From Alkalibacterium thalassium (lineage in GTDB: Bacteria; Bacillota; Bacilli; Lactobacillales; Carnobacteriaceae_A): DNA of 64,000 nt. Each line of letters begins with the position of its first letter. Within the stretch, counting starts at the first letter, position 1. The position numbers and the translations under genes were made by a program. Below the pieces are notes generated by a model that was given only the letters and a program-made list of their open reading frames with translations, searched no databases and was not told the DNA's origin. Positions 26,009 to 35,509 of this stretch are shown here, piece by piece. The stretch lies in contig NZ_FNFK01000001.1 in the NCBI RefSeq assembly GCF_900101165.1, positions 62,001-126,000 on the forward strand, given 5' to 3'.

Positions 26009-27847
26009 ATGACTAATAATACAGATAAAATAGAAGCAGGCGTTGCCGCAGTGAAGGTGCTGGAAAGCTGGGGTGTCAAGCAGGTTTATGGCTTGCCCGC
26101 TGGATCGCTGAACTCGTGGATGGACGCACTGAAACATGAAGAGACGGCTATCGACTTCGTTCAGGTACGTCACGAGGAAGTCGGTGCACTGGCCGCTTCG
26201 ATGCAATATAAATTCAGTGGAGAAATCGGTGTCGCATTAGGTTCTGGCGGACCTGGCGCAACTCATCTGATGAACGGACTCTATGATGCGAGAGAAGACG
26301 GCGTACCTATGCTTGCTATCATAGGACAGCGAGCTGAGAATGAAATCAACATGGATGCCTTTCAGGAAATGAACCACAACCCAGTGTTCGCAGACGTGGC
26401 CATCTATAATCGACGTGTGGCGTATCCGGAACAGCTGCCGAAAATCATCGACGAAGCGATTCGTACCGCCATTACCCGCAAAGGTGTCGCGGCAGTCGAA
26501 GTGCCCGTCAGTTACGGCTGGGAGGAAATCGACCGTGAAAGCTGGTATTCATCTGCAAATGCGCACCGGACACCACCTTATCCAATTCCTGAAGAGAAAG
26601 ATATCGAAGAAGCGGCCAGAATACTGGAGAATGCGAAGCGGCCGGTCATTTATGCTGGAATCGGCACTCGGGGGAATGGGGATGCCGTAATGGCTCTGTC
26701 CCGCAAACTGAAGGCACCCGTGGCTGTCACTGGAATTAATTACGACACCTTCCCGCATGACTTCGAAGCACTCTTAGGATCAGCCAACCGGGTCTCTAGA
26801 AAACCGGCAGTAGAAGTGTTCGACGAAGCGGACGTTGTGTTGTTCGCCGGTAGCAATTATCCCTTCACCGAAGTGACAGGTGTGTTCGACCACGTCGATA
26901 AATTCATCCAGATCGATATCGATCCTTACAAACTAGGGAAGAGACACCCAGTCGACGTTGCCATCTTAGGCGATGCCGGTTCAGTCATTCGGTCCATCAC
27001 GGACAAGGTTTCAGAAAAACCGGAAAGCGCCTGGTACCGTGCCAACCTGAATAACATCAAGAACTGGGCTGCTTATATCGATAAGCTGGAAAACAAGAAG
27101 GAAGGTAAGCTGCAGATTTATCAGGCTTACCAGGCCATAAACCAGGTAGCAGATGACGACGCCATCTATTCCATAGACGTGGGGAACACCACCCAGACTT
27201 CCGTACGTCACTTGAAGATGTCACCTAAGAACATGTGGCGGACATCAGGTGTGTTTGCGACGATGGGTAATGGGCTGCCGGGTGCTATTTCCGCCAAAAA
27301 ATCCTTCCCCGTCAGGCAAGTGTGGGATCTGACAGGAGACGGAGCATTCTCAATGGTCATGCAGGATATCGTCACGTGCGTTCAGTACAATTTGCCAAGC
27401 ATCCATGTCGTTTTCTCAAATGAAGAGTATGCCTTCATCAAAGCAGAGCAGGAGGACACCAATCACTATTACTATGGTGTCGACTTCCAGTCCGTCGACT
27501 ACGCGAAGATAGCCGAAGCTCAAGGGGCTGCCGGACTGACGGTAAGTGAAATCAGCGACCTGCATGACGTCTTCCAGAAAGCTGTCGATCTAGAAAAATC
27601 TGGAAAGACTGTAGTCGTCAACGTGAAAATAAACGACGACCGTCCGATACCGGCTGAAGCACTGAAATTAGATCCAGCCTTATATCCAGAAGAAGAGATT
27701 CGCGCATTTAAAGAACGGTACGAAGCAGAAGAACTCGTTCCATTCAGTCAGTTTCTGAAAGATGAAGGGCTGGAGTCATTCGTACAGCAGCGTCAAAGCA
27801 AATCTACACAGAATTACTCTAAGGTGGATGCTGAGGAGCAGATTTGA
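26009..27847 (+). CDS. spxB: pyruvate oxidase
   Basis: A 612-aa thiamine-diphosphate and FAD enzyme that turns pyruvate, phosphate and O2 into acetyl phosphate, CO2 and H2O2. The N-terminal PYR domain has the catalytic Glu region (VRHEEVGALAASMQY, near residue 52). A central FAD domain follows (about 190-350), then the PP domain with GDGAFSMVMQDIVTCVQYN and FSNEEYAFIKAEQEDTNHYYYG near 447-490, typical of the lactic-acid-bacterial SpxB/Pox group. It is monocistronic, starting at ATG 26009 after AGGAGGATGATCG, with a strong terminator downstream. Confidence 0.92.
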   Translation: MTNNTDKIEAGVAAVKVLESWGVKQVYGLPAGSLNSWMDALKHEETAIDFVQVRHEEVGALAASMQYKFSGEIGVALGSGGPGATHLMNGLYDAREDGVPMLAIIGQRAENEINMDAFQEMNHNPVFADVAIYNRRVAYPEQLPKIIDEAIRTAITRKGVAAVEVPVSYGWEEIDRESWYSSANAHRTPPYPIPEEKDIEEAARILENAKRPVIYAGIGTRGNGDAVMALSRKLKAPVAVTGINYDTFPHDFEALLGSANRVSRKPAVEVFDEADVVLFAGSNYPFTEVTGVFDHVDKFIQIDIDPYKLGKRHPVDVAILGDAGSVIRSITDKVSEKPESAWYRANLNNIKNWAAYIDKLENKKEGKLQIYQAYQAINQVADDDAIYSIDVGNTTQTSVRHLKMSPKNMWRTSGVFATMGNGLPGAISAKKSFPVRQVWDLTGDGAFSMVMQDIVTCVQYNLPSIHVVFSNEEYAFIKAEQEDTNHYYYGVDFQSVDYAKIAEAQGAAGLTVSEISDLHDVFQKAVDLEKSGKTVVVNVKINDDRPIPAEALKLDPALYPEEEIRAFKERYEAEELVPFSQFLKDEGLESFVQQRQSKSTQNYSKVDAEEQI

Positions 27848-27956
27848 ATAGTATTATTAAGAATCAGCAGTAGTTAAGATTACCAATGAAGCGATGCAGT
27901 TTAATTAAAAATACAATTTTTCTTTCTATGAACTGATAATAAATAAACAAACTTAA

Positions 27957-28012
27957 CGCCCAACTTGTTTCATTTTCATTTGACTTATATGAAACAAGTT
28001 GGGCGGTTTTAT
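27957..28012 (+). terminator. terminator downstream of pyruvate oxidase
   Basis: A 17-bp perfect stem: CGCCCAACTTGTTTCAT at 27957-27973 pairs with ATGAAACAAGTTGGGCG at 27989-28005, followed by GTTTTATT. The AT-rich gap 28013-28252 that follows holds no gene. Confidence 0.85.
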
Positions 28013-28252
28013 TATAGGATTATTTGCTATAAGTATATATGCCCGTTATTAATCGATGCGTATCAGAGAAATAATAGCTACTTGCGGTTCTCTAAATTCT
28101 ATTGTATAGAACGTTTATTATTTTGATGTTTTTTGCTTTTTAACCACATAGCATCCCTTTATTTTTAAACAAAACTAATATATACTAAATAATAATTTTA
28201 CATATCGAATTAGTTAACTATCATAGTGAAAAAAATTAGGAGGATGCAAACA

Positions 28253-29911
28253 TTGACCGATAAAAAGACGTATTCACTCTCTATTTATTTACATAAGACT
28301 ACAGTAGAAGATTTTGAAGATTGTTTAGATACAAATATTGATAAAGATAATGATCATTTTCAAGAATTTAAAATTGACAGAAAAAAAGTAGGCACTAAAG
28401 GGAAAATTTATATATCTTATTCATCGGGCACCGTACCTGATTGGGGTAATGATTTACAAAATTTTTTGACAGAAGATGAGAAAATTTCTTTAGGAGAAGG
28501 AAATACTAATAGAGGTGTATTGATTTTAAAAGTTGATAAAAGGTTTATGAGCGTTACTTTTGGATATGGTAAACATATGCTTGACGCTTCAACTATAATT
28601 CAAGATTTTGGAATCAAAGTTGCTGCTAACATGATAGACTCCTCTCAAATCAAAAGTTTAAGCTCACTAAATATTGAAGATATTGTTATTGATATACAGA
28701 GACAGTCTTCTTCATACAGTAATCAAAACCAACTTCAAGTCGATACTTTTCGAGATATTTTAAAGGAAGTTGCTGGAGCACCCAGCAGAAGAGCAGGCGA
28801 TTCTTCACCTAAATTTATTGCGGGAACTGATTCATTAAAAGCTACCAAAAAGATGGAATTGATGTCACTACTACCAGATTTAAAGTATTATTTGGACCAA
28901 TACTATAAAGATAATTACAAAAATAACAACTTTAAGTGGTTAGATAATGTTACTAGAGTTAAAGATAGTATATTAAAAGATGATCTCGACTTAGTATTAG
29001 AAAGAGCTATAATCAAGAGTGAAAAAACTATAAATATATCTGCCAATAGAACTTTAAATTGGAACAACGTAGAAGGATTTTTTTTGTCCGGTATGAGAAA
29101 GAAATTAGATAAATCAAATTTTGACATTAATATACAATATGATGAATACTTCTCCAACCTAAGATGTAATTCGACAGTTGATATTATAAAAAAATTAAAA
29201 AGAGACAATTTACTATACTGGGATTCAGAAATTGATGGTTTTAGAAAAGTTTCAAATGTATACCAAGGTATTAATTTTGAGTGCTTATTAAAAGATACTA
29301 AATATTTGCTTACTCATGGAGAGTGGTTAAGAGTTGATCCTGACTATTACAAAGAAGTACAAAGCCAAGTAAGCGATATTGAAAAAGAAACAAGCGTTAA
29401 GCTTATTCCTTTTGACAAGAGAAAAGCAGCAGATAATGATGACAAAAAATATTACGAAAAGCACTATAATCGAGACTTAGCAAATTCAAATAAAGACTAT
29501 TATTTACTAGACAGTAAAAACTTCATGGTTCCCGGATTTGGTAATAGTAGCATAGAGCCCTGCGATGTCATAACTAGGAAAAAAGAATTAATTCACGTTA
29601 AAATACTTAACGGATCTTCTAGTATGAGTCACCTGTTAGCTCAAGGTTTAGTCAGTGCTCAACAATTAGTACGATCTGATTTTCAAGAACATATAAATAA
29701 AGAAATTGGTTTGGAAGGAGAAAACGCACTATTAAAACCAGGGGATCAACTTAGTGAATATAAAGTTGTCTTTGCAATTATCTCAGATGACTCAAGAGAT
29801 ATATACAATATGCTTCCTTTTTTCACTATGGTAAATCTAGTTAGAACTGTAGAAAATTTACGTCAAATGAATATAAAATACTCAGTAGCGAAAATAGAAG
29901 TTATAGAATGA
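28253..29911 (+). CDS. DUF6119 / TIGR04141 family protein
   Basis: A protein of about 553 aa, start TTG 28253, 9 bases after AGGAGG. The N-terminus (TYSLSIYLHKTTVEDFEDCL) and GRGVLILKVDKRFMSVTFGYGKHML-type segment match the 'sporadically distributed' TIGR04141 family. The C-terminal half has a nuclease-like look (FMVPGFGNSSIEPCDVIT, KELIHVKILNGSSSMSHLLAQG), suggesting a restriction-endonuclease-like fold, but this is inference. It is far more AT-rich than its neighbours, with many Asn/Lys/Ile codons, a sign of transfer. Position beside hsdM suggests a restriction or defence role. It has its own terminator. Confidence 0.7.
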   Translation: MTDKKTYSLSIYLHKTTVEDFEDCLDTNIDKDNDHFQEFKIDRKKVGTKGKIYISYSSGTVPDWGNDLQNFLTEDEKISLGEGNTNRGVLILKVDKRFMSVTFGYGKHMLDASTIIQDFGIKVAANMIDSSQIKSLSSLNIEDIVIDIQRQSSSYSNQNQLQVDTFRDILKEVAGAPSRRAGDSSPKFIAGTDSLKATKKMELMSLLPDLKYYLDQYYKDNYKNNNFKWLDNVTRVKDSILKDDLDLVLERAIIKSEKTINISANRTLNWNNVEGFFLSGMRKKLDKSNFDINIQYDEYFSNLRCNSTVDIIKKLKRDNLLYWDSEIDGFRKVSNVYQGINFECLLKDTKYLLTHGEWLRVDPDYYKEVQSQVSDIEKETSVKLIPFDKRKAADNDDKKYYEKHYNRDLANSNKDYYLLDSKNFMVPGFGNSSIEPCDVITRKKELIHVKILNGSSSMSHLLAQGLVSAQQLVRSDFQEHINKEIGLEGENALLKPGDQLSEYKVVFAIISDDSRDIYNMLPFFTMVNLVRTVENLRQMNIKYSVAKIEVIE

Positions 29912-29942
29912 GATAGTAACTTTAAATGTTATCTTTATATAT

Positions 29943-29989
29943 AAGAGTGGTTATGTTGTATGTCAAAGAATTTAACCACTCTTTTTTTA
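29943..29989 (+). terminator. terminator after the DUF6119 gene
   Basis: AAGAGTGGTTA pairs with TAACCACTCTT followed by TTTTT. Confidence 0.9.
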
Positions 29990-30054
29990 TATCTTCAAGT
30001 AATATATACTAATAGTTAAAGATAATCACTGAATTTAAAGGAGCAAGACCACTT

Positions 30055-30780
30055 ATGGCTAAAGAACAAACTAAAACAATTTACCAATCTTTATGGAACA
30101 GCGCTGATATCTTACGTTCAAAAATGGATGCAAGTGAGTATAAGAACTATACACTAGGATTAATTTTCTACAAGTATCTTTCAGACAACATGCTTCATCA
30201 CGTGGCTGAACTTCTTGAAAAACAAGTCAATGATTTAAAAGAGGCTCAGGAAGTTTATACAGAAGCCTTCAATGATCCTGAAATAAAAAGTGACTTGATC
30301 GATGAACTAAAATTCGATTTCTCATATGTAATAGAACCGGAGTTAACGTTCACTGCTTTGATGCAATCCATATACAAAGGTCAATTCCAGCTGGAAGATT
30401 TGGCTCAGGCATTTCGTAATATCGAGCAAAGCAGCGAATTATTTGAAGACTTATTTGAAGACATAGATCTCTATTCCAAAAAGCTAGGCGCATCTGTACA
30501 GAAGCAGAATCAGACCATTTCAGCTGTGATGAAAGAGCTTGCAACCATAGATATGGCTCACCAGGGGGATGTCTTAGGCGATGCTTATGAATATTTAATT
30601 GGCGAGTTTGCATCTGACTCTGGTAAAAAAGCCGGAGAATTTTATACACCTCAGCCAGTATCCACCTTAATGACTCAAATTGTTCTGCATGGTAAAAAAG
30701 ACAAAAAAGGGTTCACCGTATATGAGAGAATCATTCAGAAAATGATACAATTTAATAAAGCCCAAAGGTACTGTGCATAG
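30055..30780 (+). pseudogene. hsdM: type I restriction-modification DNA methylase HsdM, 5' fragment
   Basis: ATG 30055 (site AAAGGAGCAAG) starts an HsdM N-terminal helical domain (residues 1-150, TIYQSLWNSADILRSKMDASE) and the beginning of the methylase domain (AYEYLIGEFASDSGKKAGEFYTPQPVS, near 185-210). Intact HsdM would continue GFTVYDPTxGSGSLL, the SAM-binding motif. Here the match ends at GFTVY (about 30722) and unrelated codons run to TAG 30780. The NPPY motif and the rest are absent, as are hsdS and hsdR. The protein cannot methylate. Confidence 0.88.
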
Positions 30781-30894
30781 GGGTATGCAAAGTGCAAAAA
30801 GGGTATGCATTACATGGAGCCGGGATATGCCGGTTATTTTTATATCGAGAATTAAAAGACTTACATTATGATTACGTTTGAAAGAGGTGGTAAT

Positions 30895-31365
30895 GTGAAT
30901 TTAATCAACGAGATTAATACGATCATTATAGAAGTATCTTCTGTTTTAGGAAAGCCAATTGAAAAACATAACTATAAAATAATTGACAGAGGTATCCCGC
31001 ACCAACCAAAGACTCTCCCTATTCAATCGATGGGGATTTACACATTTTGGTATGATGGAGAGTTTCTAAAGATAGGGAAAGCTGGACCTAATAGCAATGC
31101 TAGATTTTTTAGCCAACACTACAATCCTAGATCAGCAAAAAGCACATTAGCAGCTTCAATTTTAGAAGATAAGGCAATGCAGGGAAAAGGCATTAATGAA
31201 GGTAATGTAGGGCAGTGGATAAAGAACAATTGTCGCAGGATTGATATTCTGCTAGATTCTGATTTAGGAATATTCTCTTTAGAACTAATAGAAGCAGCAT
31301 TACACTATAAATATGAACCTGTTTATGAAGGGTTTGCAGCACAAAGAAAAATTCATAAAGTATAA
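30895..31365 (+). CDS. GIY-YIG-like nuclease domain protein
   Basis: A protein of about 156 aa. I choose GTG 30895, shortly after AAAGAGGTGG. The segment GIYTFWYDGEFLKIGKAG (near residue 40) resembles the GIY-(x)n-(Y/K)IG core. NARFFSQHY and a later ELIEAALHYKYEPVYEG supply the Arg/His and metal-binding Glu expected of the fold. It may be a phage or defence nuclease. It sits directly after the broken hsdM. The assignment rests on motif shape only. Confidence 0.5.
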   Translation: MNLINEINTIIIEVSSVLGKPIEKHNYKIIDRGIPHQPKTLPIQSMGIYTFWYDGEFLKIGKAGPNSNARFFSQHYNPRSAKSTLAASILEDKAMQGKGINEGNVGQWIKNNCRRIDILLDSDLGIFSLELIEAALHYKYEPVYEGFAAQRKIHKV

Positions 31366-31410
31366 ATAATATCGACCATAGAAAAGGAAACTCAATATTC
31401 GGAGGTTATT

Positions 31411-32160
31411 ATAAGGGCATTATATTTGATTAAGTATGGAAAGGAAGAGCACCTAAAACAAATTGTTGATGGTTTTCTTCGATTTTCTCCATCACAGACG
31501 TACGTGGAAATGGAAGAGCTGCTCCACAATAAGGGTCAAGGTGATCTTCTGGATGGAAAAATGAAAATAAGGCTTGAGAACGCTAAAATGTACGATCCAG
31601 ATACTAATGAGCTGAAAGGAGAAATTCCAAATTGCGTAGCTACAATATCAATTCAGGATGTGAATGATATGCCTATATTTTGTATCTCTCATTATGGAGT
31701 TGATGATACCAAAAGTTATAAAAATATCAGATCCTATAAAATATCTCTTTGTCCGGACAAATTGAACTATATAAAGCAGGATTTTCGTGAGGCAACACAT
31801 GCGCTAATAATTCTTGAACCAGATAAATTTATAGCCGGAGTCCAAGCGATCAAAGGTCCTCAAATAATACACGATCAGATACGCTATTATGATTATGAAA
31901 GTAACTCGCTCCAAATGTATATGTATTTAGCCACAGGTAATACGGAGAATAAGTTTAATGAGAAGTTGACACTAACATATGAAAACAGATATCGTCATTT
32001 ATTATGTAAAGATATAGATTTTGAAAAACAGCAAGAGTACCGATTTATTGTGTTGGACGAGTTGATTACTGCACCAATTTTTTACCAGCATGAGTTTGTA
32101 TCTGAATATTTAATTGTACCAATTGATAGTTTGGAACAAGAGATAGATATAAAATTCTAG
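31411..32160 (+). CDS. unknown protein, non-standard start likely
   Basis: The frame encodes about 245-250 aa. The only good ribosome site, GGAGG 31401-31405, points to ATT 31408 or ATA 31411, not to TTG 31426, which is 20 bases away. The extra residues (RALYLIKYGKEEHL) look native. No known domain recognised. Features include LLHNKGQGDLLDGKMKI, a cysteine-poor soluble sequence and a C-terminal YRFIVLDELI. It lies 45 bases after the GIY-YIG-like gene and may share its transcript. Confidence 0.55.
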   Translation: MRALYLIKYGKEEHLKQIVDGFLRFSPSQTYVEMEELLHNKGQGDLLDGKMKIRLENAKMYDPDTNELKGEIPNCVATISIQDVNDMPIFCISHYGVDDTKSYKNIRSYKISLCPDKLNYIKQDFREATHALIILEPDKFIAGVQAIKGPQIIHDQIRYYDYESNSLQMYMYLATGNTENKFNEKLTLTYENRYRHLLCKDIDFEKQQEYRFIVLDELITAPIFYQHEFVSEYLIVPIDSLEQEIDIKF

Positions 32161-32299
32161 GTCTCCTCTTAGACTTGTTCTGTTAATGATGTGTGGTTAA
32201 TTTTTAAACATGGTATTAATGAAATCTATAATTTGGAAAAAACCGCGAATTACAATAAAGAAATAATCAGCATAGACAGTGATAGATAAGCGCTAACAT

Positions 32300-32944
32300 T
32301 TATTCTTTTATCGTAAGGTCTGCTTGTGGTGGGTTAGGATAGATTTCATTTATCAACATTACCAGAGCTTCGTTCAATTCATACCGTTCAATTTTACCTC
32401 GATACTCCAAATCACGCATGTAATCAATTGCGCTATCCATGTCTTCAAATAATCGATTCTCTCGTTTCGGCATCATTGATGTAAGATAAAGATCATGAAG
32501 GCTATTAAAAAAATTGGAGAAACCCTCAGCGGTAAGAAACTTGTTTAAGGACTTTCTATTATCTTCCCACATGTAGCTGCTATCATTTTCAGGATGTGTA
32601 ATTTCCATGATGGCTTTCAAAGCATCCCCACTTAAGCCCGTGAAATTACATGCTTTCTCCAACGAAAATGAGTTTTCATCAGTTTCACCAATTAGATATC
32701 CAATATTTACATTAAAGAAATCAGCAATGAGAACTAAGGTGTCAAACTTAGGAAAGCTAACTTCTCCGTTTTTATGGACAGCTCCGATATTCAACCATCC
32801 GCTAACAGCCTTTTGTCCATACCTAGTTCCGTATTTGGTATTTAATGCTTCCGCTAGAGAGGATTGAGTATACCCCCCAGCTTCCATGCACTTTTTCAAT
32901 CTTTCATTCCAGAATTTCGCTTTTTTCCTCAATAAGTCGTCCAT
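32300..32944 (-). CDS. XRE-type helix-turn-helix regulator
   Basis: A 214-aa protein from ATG 32944 (site AGGAGGTGTTTTATCC). The HTH occupies about residues 15-70: MEAGGYTQSSLAEALN, then VSGWLN and the typical FPKFDTLVLIADFFNVNIGYLIGE. The C-terminus has no S24 peptidase signature. It is divergent from the 33063 gene and probably represses itself and that gene; a lysogeny repressor role is possible. Confidence 0.8.
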   Translation of the reverse strand: MDDLLRKKAKFWNERLKKCMEAGGYTQSSLAEALNTKYGTRYGQKAVSGWLNIGAVHKNGEVSFPKFDTLVLIADFFNVNIGYLIGETDENSFSLEKACNFTGLSGDALKAIMEITHPENDSSYMWEDNRKSLNKFLTAEGFSNFFNSLHDLYLTSMMPKRENRLFEDMDSAIDYMRDLEYRGKIERYELNEALVMLINEIYPNPPQADLTIKE

Positions 32945-33062
32945 GGGATAAAACACCTCCTTTAATATATATATTATGTCATTTATAAGTCTTGTGCAAC
33001 ATAAACCATAATGATAATATTTAGTTATAGAAAAACCAGTAGAAAATCGTGGAGGTGCAGAC

Positions 33063-33503
33063 ATGGATATTCAATCAAGAGCAAACCATACTATTGACGG
33101 AAACATAAATGAGAATAAGAAGAAAAGCTTTATTGAAAAAGCTAAAGAACATAAGAAGGAAATAGCAATTGGGGCAGTGGCTATACTTTCAGTGGTGACG
33201 ATTGTGCTTGTTGTAAAAAACAAGGCTACCATAGAAGCAGCCATCAAATCAACACACACTAAGGGTGGCCTAGCAAATAGTTTAAAAGGTAGAAATAATG
33301 TTGCTCCAACAATATCAGAAGTAACCCCTACAAACATTCCAAGTAATACTCCAATTGTAGAAATCAATGTCAGGGGCCATATTCGAAATCTCCCTGAAGG
33401 TTGGAACCCCTCGGCAAGTAATAAAGAAGTTGCAAGAAATTTAGGGTATTGTTTAGACGAACATCAAACATGGGTAAATCCTTATACAAAAATAGCAGCT
33501 TAA
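33063..33503 (+). CDS. small single-pass membrane protein, unknown
   Basis: A 146-aa protein with a lysine-rich N-terminus, one membrane helix (IAIGAVAILSVVTIVLVV, residues about 35-52) and a soluble C-terminal part ending in a short motif (LGYCLDEHQTWVNPYTKIAA). ATG 33063 follows GGAGGTGCAGAC. It is divergent from the XRE gene. Function unknown. Confidence 0.6.
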   Translation: MDIQSRANHTIDGNINENKKKSFIEKAKEHKKEIAIGAVAILSVVTIVLVVKNKATIEAAIKSTHTKGGLANSLKGRNNVAPTISEVTPTNIPSNTPIVEINVRGHIRNLPEGWNPSASNKEVARNLGYCLDEHQTWVNPYTKIAA

Positions 33504-33560
33504 ATTGCTAAGGATAAGCGTACAGTGAATTGTCGTAAAAGGGGCAGAAAGGATGGTCAA

Positions 33561-33848
33561 ATGAAAAGAAAGGAAGTTTTATATGCACTTCGAGCAGGAG
33601 AATTTGATGGTATAAGTCATTCATATGAGCCATATAAAGGGTATGGGAAAAACAGTCATCAGTTGGAAATGAGTGTCTCTGGCGGAAGTATTGAAGTCAC
33701 AAAGGTTACAACAGGAAAATCCTTTAACGGGAAGGAAAATGAGAGATGGGAAGATAGAACACCTGAAGTATTAAGTGATTCCAAGGCGTTAGATTTTATT
33801 GAGAGTCATCCTTACTACTTTTCACAAAGAAGACCCGATTTGTTTTAG
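33561..33848 (+). CDS. small unknown protein
   Basis: A 95-aa soluble protein starting at ATG 33561 after AGAAAGGATGG. It begins KRKEVLYALRAGEFDG and has no recognised domain. It is convergent with the serine recombinase, and a hairpin separates them. Confidence 0.55.
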   Translation: MKRKEVLYALRAGEFDGISHSYEPYKGYGKNSHQLEMSVSGGSIEVTKVTTGKSFNGKENERWEDRTPEVLSDSKALDFIESHPYYFSQRRPDLF

Positions 33849-33875
33849 AACGAAATGTGGAGCCTTAATAGAAGA

Positions 33876-33905
33876 AAAACAGCTCGCCATAGTGCGGGCT
33901 GTTTC
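33876..33905 (-). terminator. hairpin between convergent genes
   Basis: AACAGCtCGC, loop CATAGT, GCGgGCTGTT. On the minus strand it is followed by TTTTCTTC, so it would end the recombinase transcript. Confidence 0.7.
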
Positions 33906-33916
33906 GCTGTAAAATG

Positions 33917-35509
33917 TTAGATATTTATTTCTGTCCCGTTCTTGAAAACAAAATTCATATCGTCGGCGCTATTGACTGTCACGTGCTCAATCATACTGTG
34001 CCAGAGGAGTGGATCAAAGTCTGTGAGCAGTTCATCTTGCTTCTTAAGTTCGTCGAGAAAAGCTGTCATTGTTTGGCGTCTGGTTACTTTTTCTTTAATC
34101 TGCCCGGATACATTTTCTAAATCTTCTTTGGTAGTGTCAAACCTCTGTACCAAGCCATCGTATCTTCGTTGGTACTCTCCTTGATCTAAGGCAACATTGG
34201 CGTTTTCATTAATGCATTGTTGTATCAGCTCAGTGACAATCTCCATTTCATTCTGAAGCTCGGCCTGTTTGGTTTCTAAGGGACCAGTGTCATAAAGAAT
34301 ATCCTTCATGGATTCAAAGTTTGCTATGATTTCATCTTTGTCTTCAAGGAGCTTATTAGCAGCCTTCACGAAGAGCTCTTTTAGAGTATCATCATCAAGG
34401 TGGGGAGTGGAGCATTTTTCCTGTCCTTTGAACTTGTGGTTACATTGCCATACTGTGCGTCGATATTTGCTGTTTGAATGCCATACCTTTGAACCGTACC
34501 AGCTTCCACATGAGCCACATTTTATCTTGCCAGAGAATATATGAACACCGCTGTGACGATTGTTTGCAGGGGTTCTCTTTTCTAACTCGTTCTGGACCAG
34601 GTCGAAGACCGCTGGCTCAATAATCGCTTCATGGTTATTTTCAACATAGTATTGAGGAATTTCTCCCTCGTTGGCTTTCTTCTTTTTAGTAAGAAAATCT
34701 ACGGTGTAGCTTTTCTGCAAAAGTGCATCTCCTTTATATTTTTCGTTTGTGAGGATGCGCTTGATGGTGCCTGCGTTCCACTTATCTTTCTTGGCGGGTG
34801 ATAAAATCCCCTCTGCTGTAAGCTGCTTGGCAATACCGTAAGGAGTCATGCCTTGCAGGAACATGCTGAAGATCCTCTGGATTATGACTGCTTCATTAGG
34901 GTTCAAGACAAGGTTGCCATCTTCACCCCGATCGTAACCGAGGAAGTGCCCGAAGGGAACTGTAACCTTCCCGTCTGCAAATCTCTTGCGCTGTCCCCAT
35001 GTGACGTTCTCTGAAATGCTGCGGCTTTCTTCCTGGGCAAGGGATGACATGATGGTGATTAGAAGTTCGCCTTTAGAATCTAAGGTCCAGATATTTTCCT
35101 TCTCAAAATAGATTTCGATTCCTTTCTCTTTCAATTGTCGAACGGTTGTGAGGCTGTCTACTGTGTTTCTTGCAAATCGGCTGACTGACTTGGTAACGAT
35201 AAGGTCAATCTTTCCGCTTAAGGCGTCCTGGATCATGCGCCTAAAGCCTTCACGCTTTTTGGTGTTGGTACCGGATATCCCTTCATCGGTATAAACCTTC
35301 ACGAACTCCCAGTCGTCTCGACTCTTAATAAAATTAGTGTAATAATCGACCTGCGCCTCATAGCTTGTGAACTGTTCTTCGCTGTCGGTGGATACGCGAG
35401 CGTAGCCAGCTGTGCGGCGTTTTCTTTGCTCATTAATTGGCGTGGAAGAAAACTGCCTGAGTGTAGCAGGTATGGTTTTAACGTTTTTAGTTGTCTTTGT
35501 TCTGCTCAT
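33917..35509 (-). CDS. large serine recombinase (integrase), second of a pair
   Basis: A 530-aa recombinase. The resolvase domain (about 30-180) has the nucleophile Ser in GYARVSTDSEEQ and KSVSRFARNTVDSL. Then comes the Recombinase domain (RKRFADGKVTVPFGHFLGYD to about 290), a zinc ribbon (CGSCGSWYG, with QCNHK and CSTPHLDD) and a coiled coil (about 390-480). It overlaps the upstream recombinase by 23 bases and is the last gene of the minus-strand block. Such enzymes integrate and excise phages at short att sites. Confidence 0.93.
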   Translation of the reverse strand: MSRTKTTKNVKTIPATLRQFSSTPINEQRKRRTAGYARVSTDSEEQFTSYEAQVDYYTNFIKSRDDWEFVKVYTDEGISGTNTKKREGFRRMIQDALSGKIDLIVTKSVSRFARNTVDSLTTVRQLKEKGIEIYFEKENIWTLDSKGELLITIMSSLAQEESRSISENVTWGQRKRFADGKVTVPFGHFLGYDRGEDGNLVLNPNEAVIIQRIFSMFLQGMTPYGIAKQLTAEGILSPAKKDKWNAGTIKRILTNEKYKGDALLQKSYTVDFLTKKKKANEGEIPQYYVENNHEAIIEPAVFDLVQNELEKRTPANNRHSGVHIFSGKIKCGSCGSWYGSKVWHSNSKYRRTVWQCNHKFKGQEKCSTPHLDDDTLKELFVKAANKLLEDKDEIIANFESMKDILYDTGPLETKQAELQNEMEIVTELIQQCINENANVALDQGEYQRRYDGLVQRFDTTKEDLENVSGQIKEKVTRRQTMTAFLDELKKQDELLTDFDPLLWHSMIEHVTVNSADDMNFVFKNGTEINI

